From Arthrobacter sp. FW306-07-I (lineage in GTDB: Bacteria > Actinomycetota > Actinomycetes > Actinomycetales > Micrococcaceae): a DNA stretch of 64,000 bases. Both the position numbers and the translations under genes were made by a program. Below are positions 43,020 to 53,166 of this stretch, one piece after another. The stretch's first letter is position 1, and each line of letters starts with the position of its first letter. The stretch is from the NCBI RefSeq assembly GCF_021800405.1, contig NZ_CP084550.1, positions 2,790,001 through 2,854,000 of the forward strand, written 5' to 3'. A model generated the notes under the pieces. It searched no databases, was not told the origin of the DNA, and saw only the letters and a program-made list of their open reading frames with translations.

Positions 43020-44251
43020 CGCGGATCCAGCAGCGCGGCGACGTCGTACCCTGCCTTCGAAAGCTTCTCCGCTGCAGGCATAGCGTTTGCCCGGGGCTGC
43101 AGGACCCCGTTTTCCATGGCGAAGACCAATGAGGATTCGATAATGCCGTTTTCCACGCGGCGTCCCAATGACAGGACTTGGGTTACTTGCCGCCGCCCAT
43201 CGGCGTGCCGGCTGCAGTGCACCACTAGGTCTATGCACGATGCAACGGTGGGGACCACGAACGCACTGGATATGTTCTCCCCCGCGAGCAAAGGAAGGGT
43301 GCAGATTTTGGTTACTGCATCGTGTGCCGAGTTGGCGTGGACAGTACACATACCGGGAAGTCCGCTATTGAGTGCGATCAGCATGTCCAGGCTCTCAGCT
43401 TCCCGCACCTCCCCCACCACCAAACGGTCCGGGCGCATGCGCAGAGCCTCCTTCACTAGTCGGCGAAGTGGAATTTCGCCCTCACCTTCGAGGTTCGGCT
43501 GCCTGCACTGCAGGCCTACGACGTCCCTGAGGGGGAACTGAAGCTCGAAGATTTCCTCGACGGTGATGACGCGCTCCCGACTTCCGATGCTGGCCGCCAA
43601 GCAGTTCAGCATGGTTGTCTTGCCTGCCTGCGTTGCCCCGGAAACGAGGATGTTGAGGCCGCTGGAAACTGCCGCGCCAAGAAAGCGCGCAGCTTGTGGG
43701 GTCAGGGTTCCCAACTCCACAAGATGTTCAAGACGGCTGGCTTTTACGACAAATTTACGAATGTTCACGGCCCAGTGGCGGCGCGTGACGTCCGGAATGA
43801 CAACATGGAGCCTGGAGCCGTCGGGCAGCGCTGCATCCACAAAGGGCGACGACATATCCAGCCTTCTGCCGGAGCTTTTGAGCATGCGTTCCACCAGATC
43901 CCGCACCTGCTGCTCGGAAAGGCTGAGCGACGTCAGCTCTGACTCGCCGTTGCGTGCGACATAGATTTCATTGGGGGCGTTGAGCCAGATCTCTTCAATC
44001 GATGGATCATCGAGGAGGGGTTGAAGTACGCCGAACCCTGCGACGGCGTCGAAAAGGAACCGACGCGCTGCGTCAAGAGGGCCAAGGGGCGGAAGAGGTC
44101 CCATGAGGGCCCGTTCGTCGTAGTCAGTGACTGCGGCTTCGACCAATCGACGGACCTCGCCTGCCTGCCTGAGCGGGTCCAGCCCGCGGCGGCGAATGAG
44201 CTCGCGGACTTCGTCCTCGACTATTCCCAGCGCGTCCATATGTTCCCCCAT
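43016..44251 (-). CDS. tadA: Tad pilus assembly ATPase TadA/CpaF
   Basis: 411-residue secretion ATPase (VirB11/CpaF family) that powers Flp pilus assembly. Walker A is GATQAGKTTML; Asp boxes and Walker B follow (ITVEEIFELQ, RMRPDRLVVGEVREAES), then the His box GMCTVHANSAHDA. N-terminal domain includes PSIEEIWLNAPNEIYVARNG. Start at ATG 44251 or 44239 (GGGGGA four bases before the second); the upstream open frame crosses the promoter region. First gene of a seven-gene operon tadA-B-C-pilin-tadE-tadE-tadG. Confidence 0.93.
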   Translation of the reverse strand: MGEHMDALGIVEDEVRELIRRRGLDPLRQAGEVRRLVEAAVTDYDERALMGPLPPLGPLDAARRFLFDAVAGFGVLQPLLDDPSIEEIWLNAPNEIYVARNGESELTSLSLSEQQVRDLVERMLKSSGRRLDMSSPFVDAALPDGSRLHVVIPDVTRRHWAVNIRKFVVKASRLEHLVELGTLTPQAARFLGAAVSSGLNILVSGATQAGKTTMLNCLAASIGSRERVITVEEIFELQFPLRDVVGLQCRQPNLEGEGEIPLRRLVKEALRMRPDRLVVGEVREAESLDMLIALNSGLPGMCTVHANSAHDAVTKICTLPLLAGENISSAFVVPTVASCIDLVVHCSRHADGRRQVTQVLSLGRRVENGIIESSLVFAMENGVLQPRANAMPAAEKLSKAGYDVAALLDPR

Positions 44252-44365
44252 ACAACTGCCGCCCCCGGCGGAGGCAGTGCGACTGAGGTCCAGCCTAAGG
44301 AGCCGGTCCTGCCACAACAAGTCAAATGACAAGGCTGTGGACAAACCGAACAATGCAGAACGATC

Positions 44366-44432
44366 AGTACCCTGAGTACCTTGGCCCCGTGGACCGGTAG
44401 GCAGCCCTCTCCAAGTGGAGTACTCACTACCC
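44366..44432. promoter_or_regulatory. AGTACC-type repeats in the tadA/secreted-protein divergent region
   Basis: AGTACC occurs at 44366-44371 and again at 44375-44380 (nine-base period), and AGTACTCACTACC follows at 44419-44431. The cluster lies between the divergent tadA operon and the first secreted repeat protein and could be a shared regulator site. No regulator is known to me for it. Confidence 0.3.
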
Positions 44433-44448
44433 GTGTGCCAAGTGTTGC

Positions 44449-44454
44449 AGGAGG
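44449..44454 (+). promoter_or_regulatory. Ribosome binding site that decides the secreted-protein start
   Basis: AGGAGG five bases before ATG 44460. A second, weaker AGGAGA precedes an in-frame GTG at 44532, so a shorter form is conceivable. Confidence 0.7.
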
Positions 44455-44459
44455 GATTA

Positions 44460-46994
44460 ATGGTGAGCGGGGGCACCAGCTTCCTTAGGGACCTGGACGC
44501 AGCAGCGTTGGGGCTGATTGTTAGGAGAATCGTGAAGAGACGCATGACGCGCGCCCTGGGCCAAGGACTGGCAACAGTTCTTGTTGTCTCTGGGCTGGCA
44601 ACAGTATTTGGGGCGCCAGCCGGCGCGGCAGCCCCAACAGTGGCTGCGCCGGCCCCAACGTATGGTTTTCCCAGCGTGACATATACCGGGTCTGGGCAGG
44701 CAGCCACGGAAGAGAAGCCTCAGAGCAAGCTCTGGTGGAACGATGGCTCCTGGTGGGCTGACATGTGGACCACTGGAAGCGGATGGCGAATCTACAAGCT
44801 TGATCGCACCGCAGAAAAGTGGGTTGACACCGGGGTTGCCATAGACAGCCGAACCAACACACTTGCAGACACCCTATGGGACGGCACGCACCTGTACGTC
44901 GCCTCCCATGTCGTCACAACATCAACCGAGAACGCTCCAGTTGCTTCTCTACCCAACCAACCTGCCAGGCTCTACCGGTACAGCTATGCAAACGGGAAGT
45001 ACACGCTGGACTCCGGGTTCCCCACTACCATCACCACTGACAGCAGTGAAACGATGACCATCGACAAGGACAGCACGGGGGCCATTTGGGCTACGTGGAC
45101 CCACGTCACAGGTGACGCAACTGCGGGATACACCAACAGCGTGATGGTCAACAGTTCCGCGGCCGGTGGCACGAACTGGGGCACGCCCGCGGTCCTCCCT
45201 GTTAACAACGTGCACCCCACGCCGGATGATATTTCCGCCGTTGTGGCGTTTGGCAAGAAGCAGATCGGGGTGATGTGGTCCGACCAGTCCACAGGTTCTG
45301 TTTGGTGGGCTACCCACACGGATGGCCAGTCGGCCGGCTCCTGGAAGGCCCAGCCCGCAGTGCAGGGGAAGGGCATCGCAGACGACCACCTCAACCTCAA
45401 GTCCCTGCAAGCGGACAGCGCTGGCCGGGTATTCGCCGCCGTTAAGACAAGCCTCGATGAAACTGCCACGGACAAGACGCTTCCGCAGCTGCAGCTTCTG
45501 GTTTTCAAGCCTGGTACAGGGTCCTTCTCACGGTCCACCATCTCCACGCTGGCTGACTGCGAAACCCGGCCACAAATCGTGCTTGATCCTGAAAACAACA
45601 AGGTGCACGCGTTCCAGACGGGGCCGGCGACGTCAGCCAGTGGCTGCCCGTACACCGGCGTTTCGGGCGCCATCTACCAAAAGACCGCCGACATGGACAA
45701 TCCTGTCTTTGCATCCGGCCGTGGGACTCCTGTTATCCAGGATGGCTCTTCACTGAACATGAACAACGTGAGCACCAGTAAGCAACCGGTCAACAGCACC
45801 ACGGGCATCGTGGCTCTGGCCACCGATGACGTGGCCAAGCGCTACTGGTTCGCCGATCTGCCTGTTGCTGGCGGCAAGACGGCCACGGCACCGGGAACAT
45901 TCGTTCCGGTCACGCCAAAGCGGTTCCTGGATACGAGGACATCCTCAAAAGTGGGACCTGGAGGTACCGTGTCCTTCCAGGTGGCCGGTGCCTCAGGGAT
46001 TCCGGCGAACGTCTCGTCAGTCGTGTTCAACCTGACCGTGACAGAACCGGAGGCGAACGGATTCATTTCGGCCTACCCCTCACTCACAAGCGCTCCTGCG
46101 ACGTCGAATGTGAACTATGGGAAAGGCCAGACTGTGCCGAACCTGGTAACTGTGCCAGTGGGTAGCGACGGCAAGGTAACGCTCAAGAACTCCTCCACCG
46201 GTGCAACCCAGTTGGTAGCTGACGTCAGCGGGTACTACCTCGGAGGTACCCCGGCTGTACCCGGCGCACTTGTCCCGGTCGGACCCTCGCGGTTGCTGGA
46301 TACCCGGTCCTCCTCCCCTGTTGCGGCCCATGCCACGATGTCCTTCCAGGTAGGCGGCAGCTCCGGCATCCCGGACAAGGTTTCCGCGGTGGTGTTCAAC
46401 CTGACGGTCACCCAGCCGCAATCCGATGGGTTCATCACCGCCTATCCTTCCGGCGGCGCTGCACCCAATGCCTCGAACGTCAACTATGCGCCGAACCAGA
46501 CCGTACCCAACCTGGTCACCGTGCCAGTGGGCGCTGACGGCAAAGTGAACCTCACAAACAACTCCAACGGCTCAGCACAACTTGTGGCTGACGTCTTTGG
46601 CTACTACATTGCCGGGACACCCACCGCGGCTGGAGCTTTTGTGCCGGTAGGACCGTCCCGGTTCCTCGACACACGCCTTTCCACCGGGCCCGTTGCGACC
46701 AACACCTCGGCTACGTTCCAGGTAGCCGGCGCCTCGGGCATTCCTGCCTCTGTTGCAGGTGTGGTCTTCAACCTGACGGTGACAGAACCTACCTCCAACG
46801 GTTTCATCACCGCATACCCGTCCGGGCAGGCTGTACCGAACGCCTCCAACGTCAACTTCGGCAAGAGCCAAACAGTGCCGAACTTGGTGGTGGTTCCGGT
46901 GGGTTCCGACGGCAAGGTGAGCCTTAGGAACAGCTCCACCGGGGGGACTGTGCAGCTGGTGAGCGATGTCAGCGGCTACTTCCTCGGGGGTTAG
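44460..46994 (+). CDS. Large secreted protein with propeller-like region and three C-terminal repeats
   Basis: 844 residues. An extended basic n-region precedes a signal peptide (RALGQGLATVLVVSGLATVFGAPAGA). Residues about 60-470 are rich in Trp/Ser/Asp strand patterns (LWWNDGSWWADMWTTG, IWATWTHVTG, IGVMWSDQSTGSVWWATH), suggesting a beta-propeller. From residue 477 three repeats of about 123 residues follow (477-600, 601-723, 724-844), each starting FVPVGPSRFLDTR-like, containing VVFNLTVTEP.SNGFITAYPSG..PNASNVNY and ending QLVADVSGYYLGG. I do not know a function; repeats of this kind occur at the ends of other actinobacterial secreted proteins and may mediate cell-wall or glycan contact. No LPXTG or anchor helix. 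Confidence 0.85.
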   Translation: MVSGGTSFLRDLDAAALGLIVRRIVKRRMTRALGQGLATVLVVSGLATVFGAPAGAAAPTVAAPAPTYGFPSVTYTGSGQAATEEKPQSKLWWNDGSWWADMWTTGSGWRIYKLDRTAEKWVDTGVAIDSRTNTLADTLWDGTHLYVASHVVTTSTENAPVASLPNQPARLYRYSYANGKYTLDSGFPTTITTDSSETMTIDKDSTGAIWATWTHVTGDATAGYTNSVMVNSSAAGGTNWGTPAVLPVNNVHPTPDDISAVVAFGKKQIGVMWSDQSTGSVWWATHTDGQSAGSWKAQPAVQGKGIADDHLNLKSLQADSAGRVFAAVKTSLDETATDKTLPQLQLLVFKPGTGSFSRSTISTLADCETRPQIVLDPENNKVHAFQTGPATSASGCPYTGVSGAIYQKTADMDNPVFASGRGTPVIQDGSSLNMNNVSTSKQPVNSTTGIVALATDDVAKRYWFADLPVAGGKTATAPGTFVPVTPKRFLDTRTSSKVGPGGTVSFQVAGASGIPANVSSVVFNLTVTEPEANGFISAYPSLTSAPATSNVNYGKGQTVPNLVTVPVGSDGKVTLKNSSTGATQLVADVSGYYLGGTPAVPGALVPVGPSRLLDTRSSSPVAAHATMSFQVGGSSGIPDKVSAVVFNLTVTQPQSDGFITAYPSGGAAPNASNVNYAPNQTVPNLVTVPVGADGKVNLTNNSNGSAQLVADVFGYYIAGTPTAAGAFVPVGPSRFLDTRLSTGPVATNTSATFQVAGASGIPASVAGVVFNLTVTEPTSNGFITAYPSGQAVPNASNVNFGKSQTVPNLVVVPVGSDGKVSLRNSSTGGTVQLVSDVSGYFLGG

Positions 46995-47032
46995 CACGAA
47001 ACCTCCTGCCTTGGCAGGATAGGGCATGAAAT

Positions 47033-47075
47033 AAGACGTCGGGGGAAGGGCAGGACGCCTTTCCCCCGACGTCTT
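47033..47075 (+). terminator. Terminator after the secreted repeat protein
   Basis: Perfect 15-bp stem AAGACGTCGGGGGAA (47033-47047) and TTCCCCCGACGTCTT (47061-47075), then TTGTGCT. The remaining space to the next gene (47076-47297) holds its promoter; nothing else is recognised there. Confidence 0.85.
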
Positions 47076-47297
47076 TGTGCTCCTGCTTTAGACAACTTGT
47101 AGCCGGCGGCCTACCCCCGGGACTTCCGCGGTCTTCACAGCTGCAACCTGCACAACACTGGTCCCAGTAGTAACAGGATGCTATGGTGAGCGCGTTATTT
47201 AACGAAATAGCACTATCAGGGGACTTCCTGGGGGAAATCGCCTGAGCAGTATCCAAAGGGCGCTCGGGGGAGCGTCGCAATTTCTCCGGAGCAAAAA

Positions 47298-49763
47298 ATG
47301 AAGCGGAACCTGTCTCAGTCCCGTCGCCTGGCCCTGAAACCCTTAGGGGTGCTCGTCCTTGCCTGCTCGCTGACGCTGGGTCCCGGCATTAGCGGTGCAG
47401 CTTTCGCGGTGGACTCCAATCCTTCGCCTACTCCTTCACCATCAATAAGCGGGACAGCTGCTGGGACCGCCCCTTCGTCGTCTCCCGCCCCGTCACCCGA
47501 GGCCTCAGTCCCCGCCTCTTCGCCCGCAGCCAGCGCGGCCCCGGCGCCGACGGCGCCGACGGCGCCACCGGCGCAGTCCATGGCTGAGGCCGTCGGGAAG
47601 GGCGCTCAGATGGGCCAGCGGTCAGCCCGGGTAACATCGTCGTCCAGCACCTCCGCTGTCCAGCGACTCAGTACCGAGTCGCTGGCGACCCAAGGGACAT
47701 GGACGCCCACCTTTGGAATCCAGGGACTTGACGTCAGCGGTTACCAGCCCAACGTCGACTGGCAGCAGCAGTGGAACATGGGTGCACGATTTGCTTATGT
47801 AAAGGCCAGCGAGGGCAATTACATGACGAATGACCAGTTCAGCCCGCAGTACCAGGGCTCCAGGAACGTCGGAATGATCCGCGGTGCCTACCACTTTGCC
47901 ATCCCAAACTGGTCATCAGGCGCCGACCAGGCCCGGTACTTTGTAGCAAACGGCGGCGGATGGTCCGCCGACGGGTACACCATGCCGCCGGTCCTCGATT
48001 TCGAGTTCAATCCCTATGAGGGCCGGACCATCAACGGTTTCTACTTTGGAAACACCTGCTACAACATGACTCCCGGGCAGCTGGCGTCCTGGGTACAGGA
48101 CTTTGGAAACACCATGAGGTCCTTGACCGGCCGGCTTCCGGCGATCTACACGAACACAATCTGGTGGAACCAGTGCCTTGGAAACCCTGCGGGCTTCGGT
48201 GACTACCCCCTGTGGGTGGCAGCCTACCCCGGAGCGCCCACCAACGATGCCGGGGCAGTCCCGACAGGCAGTTGGAGCACCTACAGCATGTGGCAATACA
48301 GCAGCACAGGGCCATTTGCGGGCGACTCCAACGTATGGAACGGCGACTATCCATCCCTGCAGCGGTTTGCAGGTGCGGCGCTTCCAACAGGAAGCTTCGA
48401 CTCCCTGTCCGTGACAGGCAGCGGCACCCAATTTGCGCTGCGCGCGCGGGGCTGGTCGGTTGATCTTGCCAACACCGCCGCCTCGAACCAAACACACGTC
48501 TACGTCACGTCACCGGACGGCAGCACCACGGGTTACGCCTGGACAGCCAATGCCTCAAGACCTGATGTTGACCAGGCCCTGGGCTACGGGCCCAACCACG
48601 GTTTCGACGGATCTGTGCCTATCACCCGCTCAGGAACATACACTGCATGTGCCTACTCGATCGGCACGTATGGCAACACGCCCCTGGGCTGCAAGAGCGT
48701 AAGCGCTACAGGAATTGGCGTGCCTGTAGGCAGCTTCGACAGCCTCACGCAAAACCGAACCGTGGACAAGGTCACACTGCAGCTCAAAGGGTGGGCGGCT
48801 GACCAGGCCAATCCCTCAACGTCCTCGTATACAGACGCCTACGTGACAGCTCCGAACGGAACCACCACCGGCTACCGCATGACCGCAAACACTTCCAGGC
48901 CAGACGTGCAGTCAGCGACAGGCCTGGGTTCCAACCACGGTTTCGACTATCAGGTCCCCGTAACAGCTCCGGGATCTTACAAGGTCTGCACGTATGCGAT
49001 AGGCCAGAATGCAAACACTCCCTTGGGTTGCAGGACTATAAGCGTCGATGCGAATCCGTCCCCCATTGGCAGTTACGACACCCTGACCATCACCCAAGCC
49101 ACCAACTCGGCGGCCCTTCAGGTCACCGGTTGGGCCCTGGATCCCACCCAGCCCGCCACCAGCATTCCCGTCAACGTGTACATTTCCGCCAAAGACGGAA
49201 CCGCGGTGACGAGCCCTACACCTGTGAACGTCACGGCCAACCTGAAAAGGCCAGATGTGAACTCCGCACTGGGGACAGTGGGTGACCATGGTTTCCAGGC
49301 CGCACTTCCCATCAACTCGACCGGCACCTATTCGGTCTGCGTCCAGGCTGCTGGCGTGGCACCTGTCTCCAACGGGCCCACCCTACTTGGATGCAGGAAC
49401 TTCTCCGTTTCCTCTACGCCGCCCACCATGGGATTCCTCGACAGCGCCGGCATCCAGGTGTCCAATGGGCAGGCTGCGGTCGTAACCCAGGGCTGGACAC
49501 TGGACCCTGCATTGCCCGGCATTTCCAATCCTGTTCACGTCTACGTCACGTACCCGGACGGGAGCACCAGAGGATATCCCTTCACTGCCAATCTCAAGCG
49601 GCCGGATGTCAACAGCGCCCTGCAGACGGTGGGTGACCACGGCTACTCGACATCTGTCCCAATCACCGCCCGCGGCCAATACCGCGTCTGCACTTACGGG
49701 GTTGCGGTCTCAATGTTTGCTGCGTACAACTCCCAGTTGGGATGCCGCTCGTTGACTTACTAG
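47298..49763 (+). CDS. Secreted GH25 muramidase with four C-terminal repeats
   Basis: 821 residues. Signal peptide (LALKPLGVLVLACSLTLGPGISGAAFA), a Pro/Ser/Ala-rich low-complexity linker (about 40-100), then a family-25 lysozyme domain (about 140-355). Active-site Asp145 is in GLDVSGYQPNVDW, and Asp234/Glu236 in VLDFEF are the catalytic acids; AYHFAIP, WVAAYPGAP and MWQYSSTG are typical. Four repeats of about 110-120 residues follow (363-473, 474-586, 587-707, 708-821) with PxGSFDSL, GWAxDxANP, VYVTxPDGSTxGY, NxxRPDV..ALG.G.NHGFD and YxVCTYxIG..NTxLGCR. They resemble repeats in other actinobacterial wall hydrolases. Cleaves peptidoglycan beta-1,4 bonds outside the cell. Confidence 0.92.
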   Translation: MKRNLSQSRRLALKPLGVLVLACSLTLGPGISGAAFAVDSNPSPTPSPSISGTAAGTAPSSSPAPSPEASVPASSPAASAAPAPTAPTAPPAQSMAEAVGKGAQMGQRSARVTSSSSTSAVQRLSTESLATQGTWTPTFGIQGLDVSGYQPNVDWQQQWNMGARFAYVKASEGNYMTNDQFSPQYQGSRNVGMIRGAYHFAIPNWSSGADQARYFVANGGGWSADGYTMPPVLDFEFNPYEGRTINGFYFGNTCYNMTPGQLASWVQDFGNTMRSLTGRLPAIYTNTIWWNQCLGNPAGFGDYPLWVAAYPGAPTNDAGAVPTGSWSTYSMWQYSSTGPFAGDSNVWNGDYPSLQRFAGAALPTGSFDSLSVTGSGTQFALRARGWSVDLANTAASNQTHVYVTSPDGSTTGYAWTANASRPDVDQALGYGPNHGFDGSVPITRSGTYTACAYSIGTYGNTPLGCKSVSATGIGVPVGSFDSLTQNRTVDKVTLQLKGWAADQANPSTSSYTDAYVTAPNGTTTGYRMTANTSRPDVQSATGLGSNHGFDYQVPVTAPGSYKVCTYAIGQNANTPLGCRTISVDANPSPIGSYDTLTITQATNSAALQVTGWALDPTQPATSIPVNVYISAKDGTAVTSPTPVNVTANLKRPDVNSALGTVGDHGFQAALPINSTGTYSVCVQAAGVAPVSNGPTLLGCRNFSVSSTPPTMGFLDSAGIQVSNGQAAVVTQGWTLDPALPGISNPVHVYVTYPDGSTRGYPFTANLKRPDVNSALQTVGDHGYSTSVPITARGQYRVCTYGVAVSMFAAYNSQLGCRSLTY

Positions 49764-49814
49764 GACACGATTAAGGGGGGTGAAGCCGCGGCTTCACCCC
49801 CCTTAATCGTGTCC
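49763..49814. terminator. Perfect 52-bp palindrome, bidirectional terminator
   Basis: Positions 49763-49788 and 49789-49814 are exact reverse complements with no spacer, containing ATTAAGGGGGGTGAAGCC and its mirror. It begins on the last base of the muramidase stop codon and ends four bases before the rmlA stop, so it closes two convergent genes. The outer A/T parts can supply U-tracts. Confidence 0.85.
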
Positions 49815-49817
49815 AGG

Positions 49818-50684
49818 CTACTTTTCAGCCAGGAGCTCCAACAGGTAAGCCCCGTAACCGCTCTTGACCAAGGGCTCGGCCCGTTCGCGGAGTTCGTCGT
49901 CGCTCAGGAACCCGAGCCGCCACGAAATCTCCTCGGGGGCACCAATTTTCAGGCCCTGCCTGTTCTCGACGGTTCGGATGAAGTTCGAGGCATCATTGAG
50001 GTCATTGAAGGTGCCCGTATCAAGCCAAGCGGTTCCACGCGGCAAAATTTCGACCTGCAGCTTACCGGCCTCCAGATAGATCCGGTTTACGTCGGTGATT
50101 TCCAGTTCCCCACGGGCAGAGGGCTTCAGGTTCTTGGCGATATCAACAACATTGTTGTCATAGAAATACAGCCCTGGAACCGCATAATGGCTCTTCGGAG
50201 CCGCTGGCTTCTCCTCCAGCGACAGGGCCTTGCCATTGTCGTCGAACTCCACCACACCGTAGGCGGAGGGATCCTTGACCCAGTACCCAAAGACCGCTCC
50301 GCCGTCGATGGTCTTGAAACGGCGCAGCTGGGTCCCCATGCCCTGGCCGTAGAAGATGTTGTCGCCCAGCACCAGTGCGACGCTGTCATCGCCGATGTGG
50401 TCGGCGCCGAGGACAAAGGCCTGGGCCAATCCATCGGGCGAAGGCTGCTGCTTATAGGTGATGGAAACACCGAAACGGGACCCGTCTCCCAGCAAGCGTT
50501 CAAACTGCTCCGCGTCGTGGGGCGTCGTGATGATGAGGATGTCCCGGATACCTGCAAGGATCAACGTTGACAGCGGGTAGTAGATCATCGGCTTGTCGTA
50601 GACCGGTACCAACTGCTTGCTGACACCCAGCGTGATGGGATGAAGCCTGGAGCCGGTTCCGCCGGCAAGTATTATTCCGCGCAT
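49818..50684 (-). CDS. rmlA: Glucose-1-phosphate thymidylyltransferase
   Basis: 288-residue nucleotidyltransferase making dTDP-glucose, first step to dTDP-rhamnose. [20 protein letters not shown] (residues 7-26) binds the nucleotide, [12 protein letters not shown] follows, and [10 protein letters not shown] holds the catalytic metal Asp. Full-length. Transcribed away from rmlB across a 55-bp promoter region. Confidence 0.97.
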   Translation of the reverse strand: MRGIILAGGTGSRLHPITLGVSKQLVPVYDKPMIYYPLSTLILAGIRDILIITTPHDAEQFERLLGDGSRFGVSITYKQQPSPDGLAQAFVLGADHIGDDSVALVLGDNIFYGQGMGTQLRRFKTIDGGAVFGYWVKDPSAYGVVEFDDNGKALSLEEKPAAPKSHYAVPGLYFYDNNVVDIAKNLKPSARGELEITDVNRIYLEAGKLQVEILPRGTAWLDTGTFNDLNDASNFIRTVENRQGLKIGAPEEISWRLGFLSDDELRERAEPLVKSGYGAYLLELLAEK

Positions 50685-50725
50685 GCCCCCATCTTTCCCT
50701 TCGCTTAGGGCAGCGGCAAATCCGG

Positions 50726-51738
<1,013 letters not shown>

Positions 51739-51741
51739 CAA

Positions 51742-53166
51742 ATGTCCCTGGAGTTCTCGAAAAAGCTTGCCGCCCACCAAACCCCCATTCCCGGCGTCGT
51801 CCTCTATGACCTTCCGGTCCATGGTGACAACCGGGGCTGGTTCAAGGAGAACTGGCAGCGGGAAAAAATGGTGGCCCTTGGGCTGCCCGACTTCCGGCCG
51901 GTCCAGAACAACATCTCCTACAACGAAAAGGCCGGCACCACCCGCGGGATCCACGCGGAGCCTTGGGACAAGTTCATCTCGGTTGCTACCGGCCGTATTT
52001 TCGGGGCATGGGTGGACCTGCGTGAAGGGCCCTCCTTTGGGGCCGTCTTCACGGCGGAGCTTGATCCAAGCCAGGCCATCTTCATTCCACGGGGTGTTGG
52101 CAACGCCTTCCAGACACTCGAGGACAACACGGCCTACACGTATCTGGTGAATGACCACTGGTCCGCGGACGCCCAGGGTCAGTACACTTTCCTCAACCTG
52201 GCGGATGAGACAGCGGCGATACAGTGGCCCATTCCCCTTGCCCAGGCCGAGCTCTCCGATAAGGACAAGGCGCACCCACGGATGGCGGACGTCGCGCCGA
52301 TGCCCGCCAAGAAGATCCTTGTAGTGGGCGCGGACGGACAACTGGGCAAAGCACTGCGCAGGACGTACGACGGCGACACAACAGTTGAGTTCGCAAGCCG
52401 GGCGGAGTTTGACCTCACCAGCGAGGCAAGCTTCGCGGGCAGGAACTGGAAGAACTACTCCGCCATCATCAACGCTGCCGCCTACACCGCCGTCGACGCC
52501 GCAGAAACGGCAGAAGGCCGGAGCGCCTCCTGGTCCATCAACGTTGCCGCGGTGGCGCACCTGGCGCGCACCGCCGTCGAACATAACCTCACTTTGGTCC
52601 ATGTCTCTTCGGACTATGTCTATGACGGAACTTTGGACAGCCACGACGAGGACGAGTCCTTCACGCCCCTGGGCGTCTATGGGCAAACCAAGGCGGCCGG
52701 GGATGCGGTGGTCAGCGTCGTTCCCCGCCATTACATCGTCAGGACGAGCTGGGTTATCGGGGAAGGCAACAACTTTGTCCGCACCATGGCAAGCCTCGCG
52801 CGCCAAGGCGTCAAACCCTCAGTCGTCAACGACCAAAAGGGCCGGCTGAGTTTCACCGAAGACATCGCGGCCTTCATCCGACACCTGCTGGATGGGGACG
52901 CGGCCTACGGGACCTACAACTTCAGCAATGAAGGTCCGGTGAAAAGCTGGGCGGATATCGCTGGAGACGTTTATGAGCAATCCGGGGCAGCCCGGAGTGA
53001 CGTAACGGGCGTCACGACCGCCGAGTACTTCAAGGACAAAGCAGCGGCTCCCCGGCCGCTCAACAGCTACCTGAAGCTGGTGAAGGCGCAGTCGACAGGG
53101 TTTGAGATCCCCGACGCCGAGTCGAGGCTAAGCGCCTACCTGAAGGCGGAAAACGATAAAGCATGA
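51742..53166 (+). CDS. Fused dTDP-4-dehydrorhamnose 3,5-epimerase and 4-reductase
   Basis: 474-residue fusion of RmlC (about 1-185) and RmlD (about 187-474). The cupin epimerase part has TRGIHAEPWDKF with His71 as catalytic base and VPRGVGNAFQTLED-like IPRGVGNAFQTLED. The reductase part starts KKILVVGADGQLGKALR and has VSSDYVYDGT and YGQTKAAGD (Tyr-x3-Lys). Together these complete dTDP-L-rhamnose from the RmlB product. Fusions of these two steps occur in some actinobacteria. The stop overlaps the next glycosyltransferase gene (ATGA). Confidence 0.95.
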   Translation: MSLEFSKKLAAHQTPIPGVVLYDLPVHGDNRGWFKENWQREKMVALGLPDFRPVQNNISYNEKAGTTRGIHAEPWDKFISVATGRIFGAWVDLREGPSFGAVFTAELDPSQAIFIPRGVGNAFQTLEDNTAYTYLVNDHWSADAQGQYTFLNLADETAAIQWPIPLAQAELSDKDKAHPRMADVAPMPAKKILVVGADGQLGKALRRTYDGDTTVEFASRAEFDLTSEASFAGRNWKNYSAIINAAAYTAVDAAETAEGRSASWSINVAAVAHLARTAVEHNLTLVHVSSDYVYDGTLDSHDEDESFTPLGVYGQTKAAGDAVVSVVPRHYIVRTSWVIGEGNNFVRTMASLARQGVKPSVVNDQKGRLSFTEDIAAFIRHLLDGDAAYGTYNFSNEGPVKSWADIAGDVYEQSGAARSDVTGVTTAEYFKDKAAAPRPLNSYLKLVKAQSTGFEIPDAESRLSAYLKAENDKA

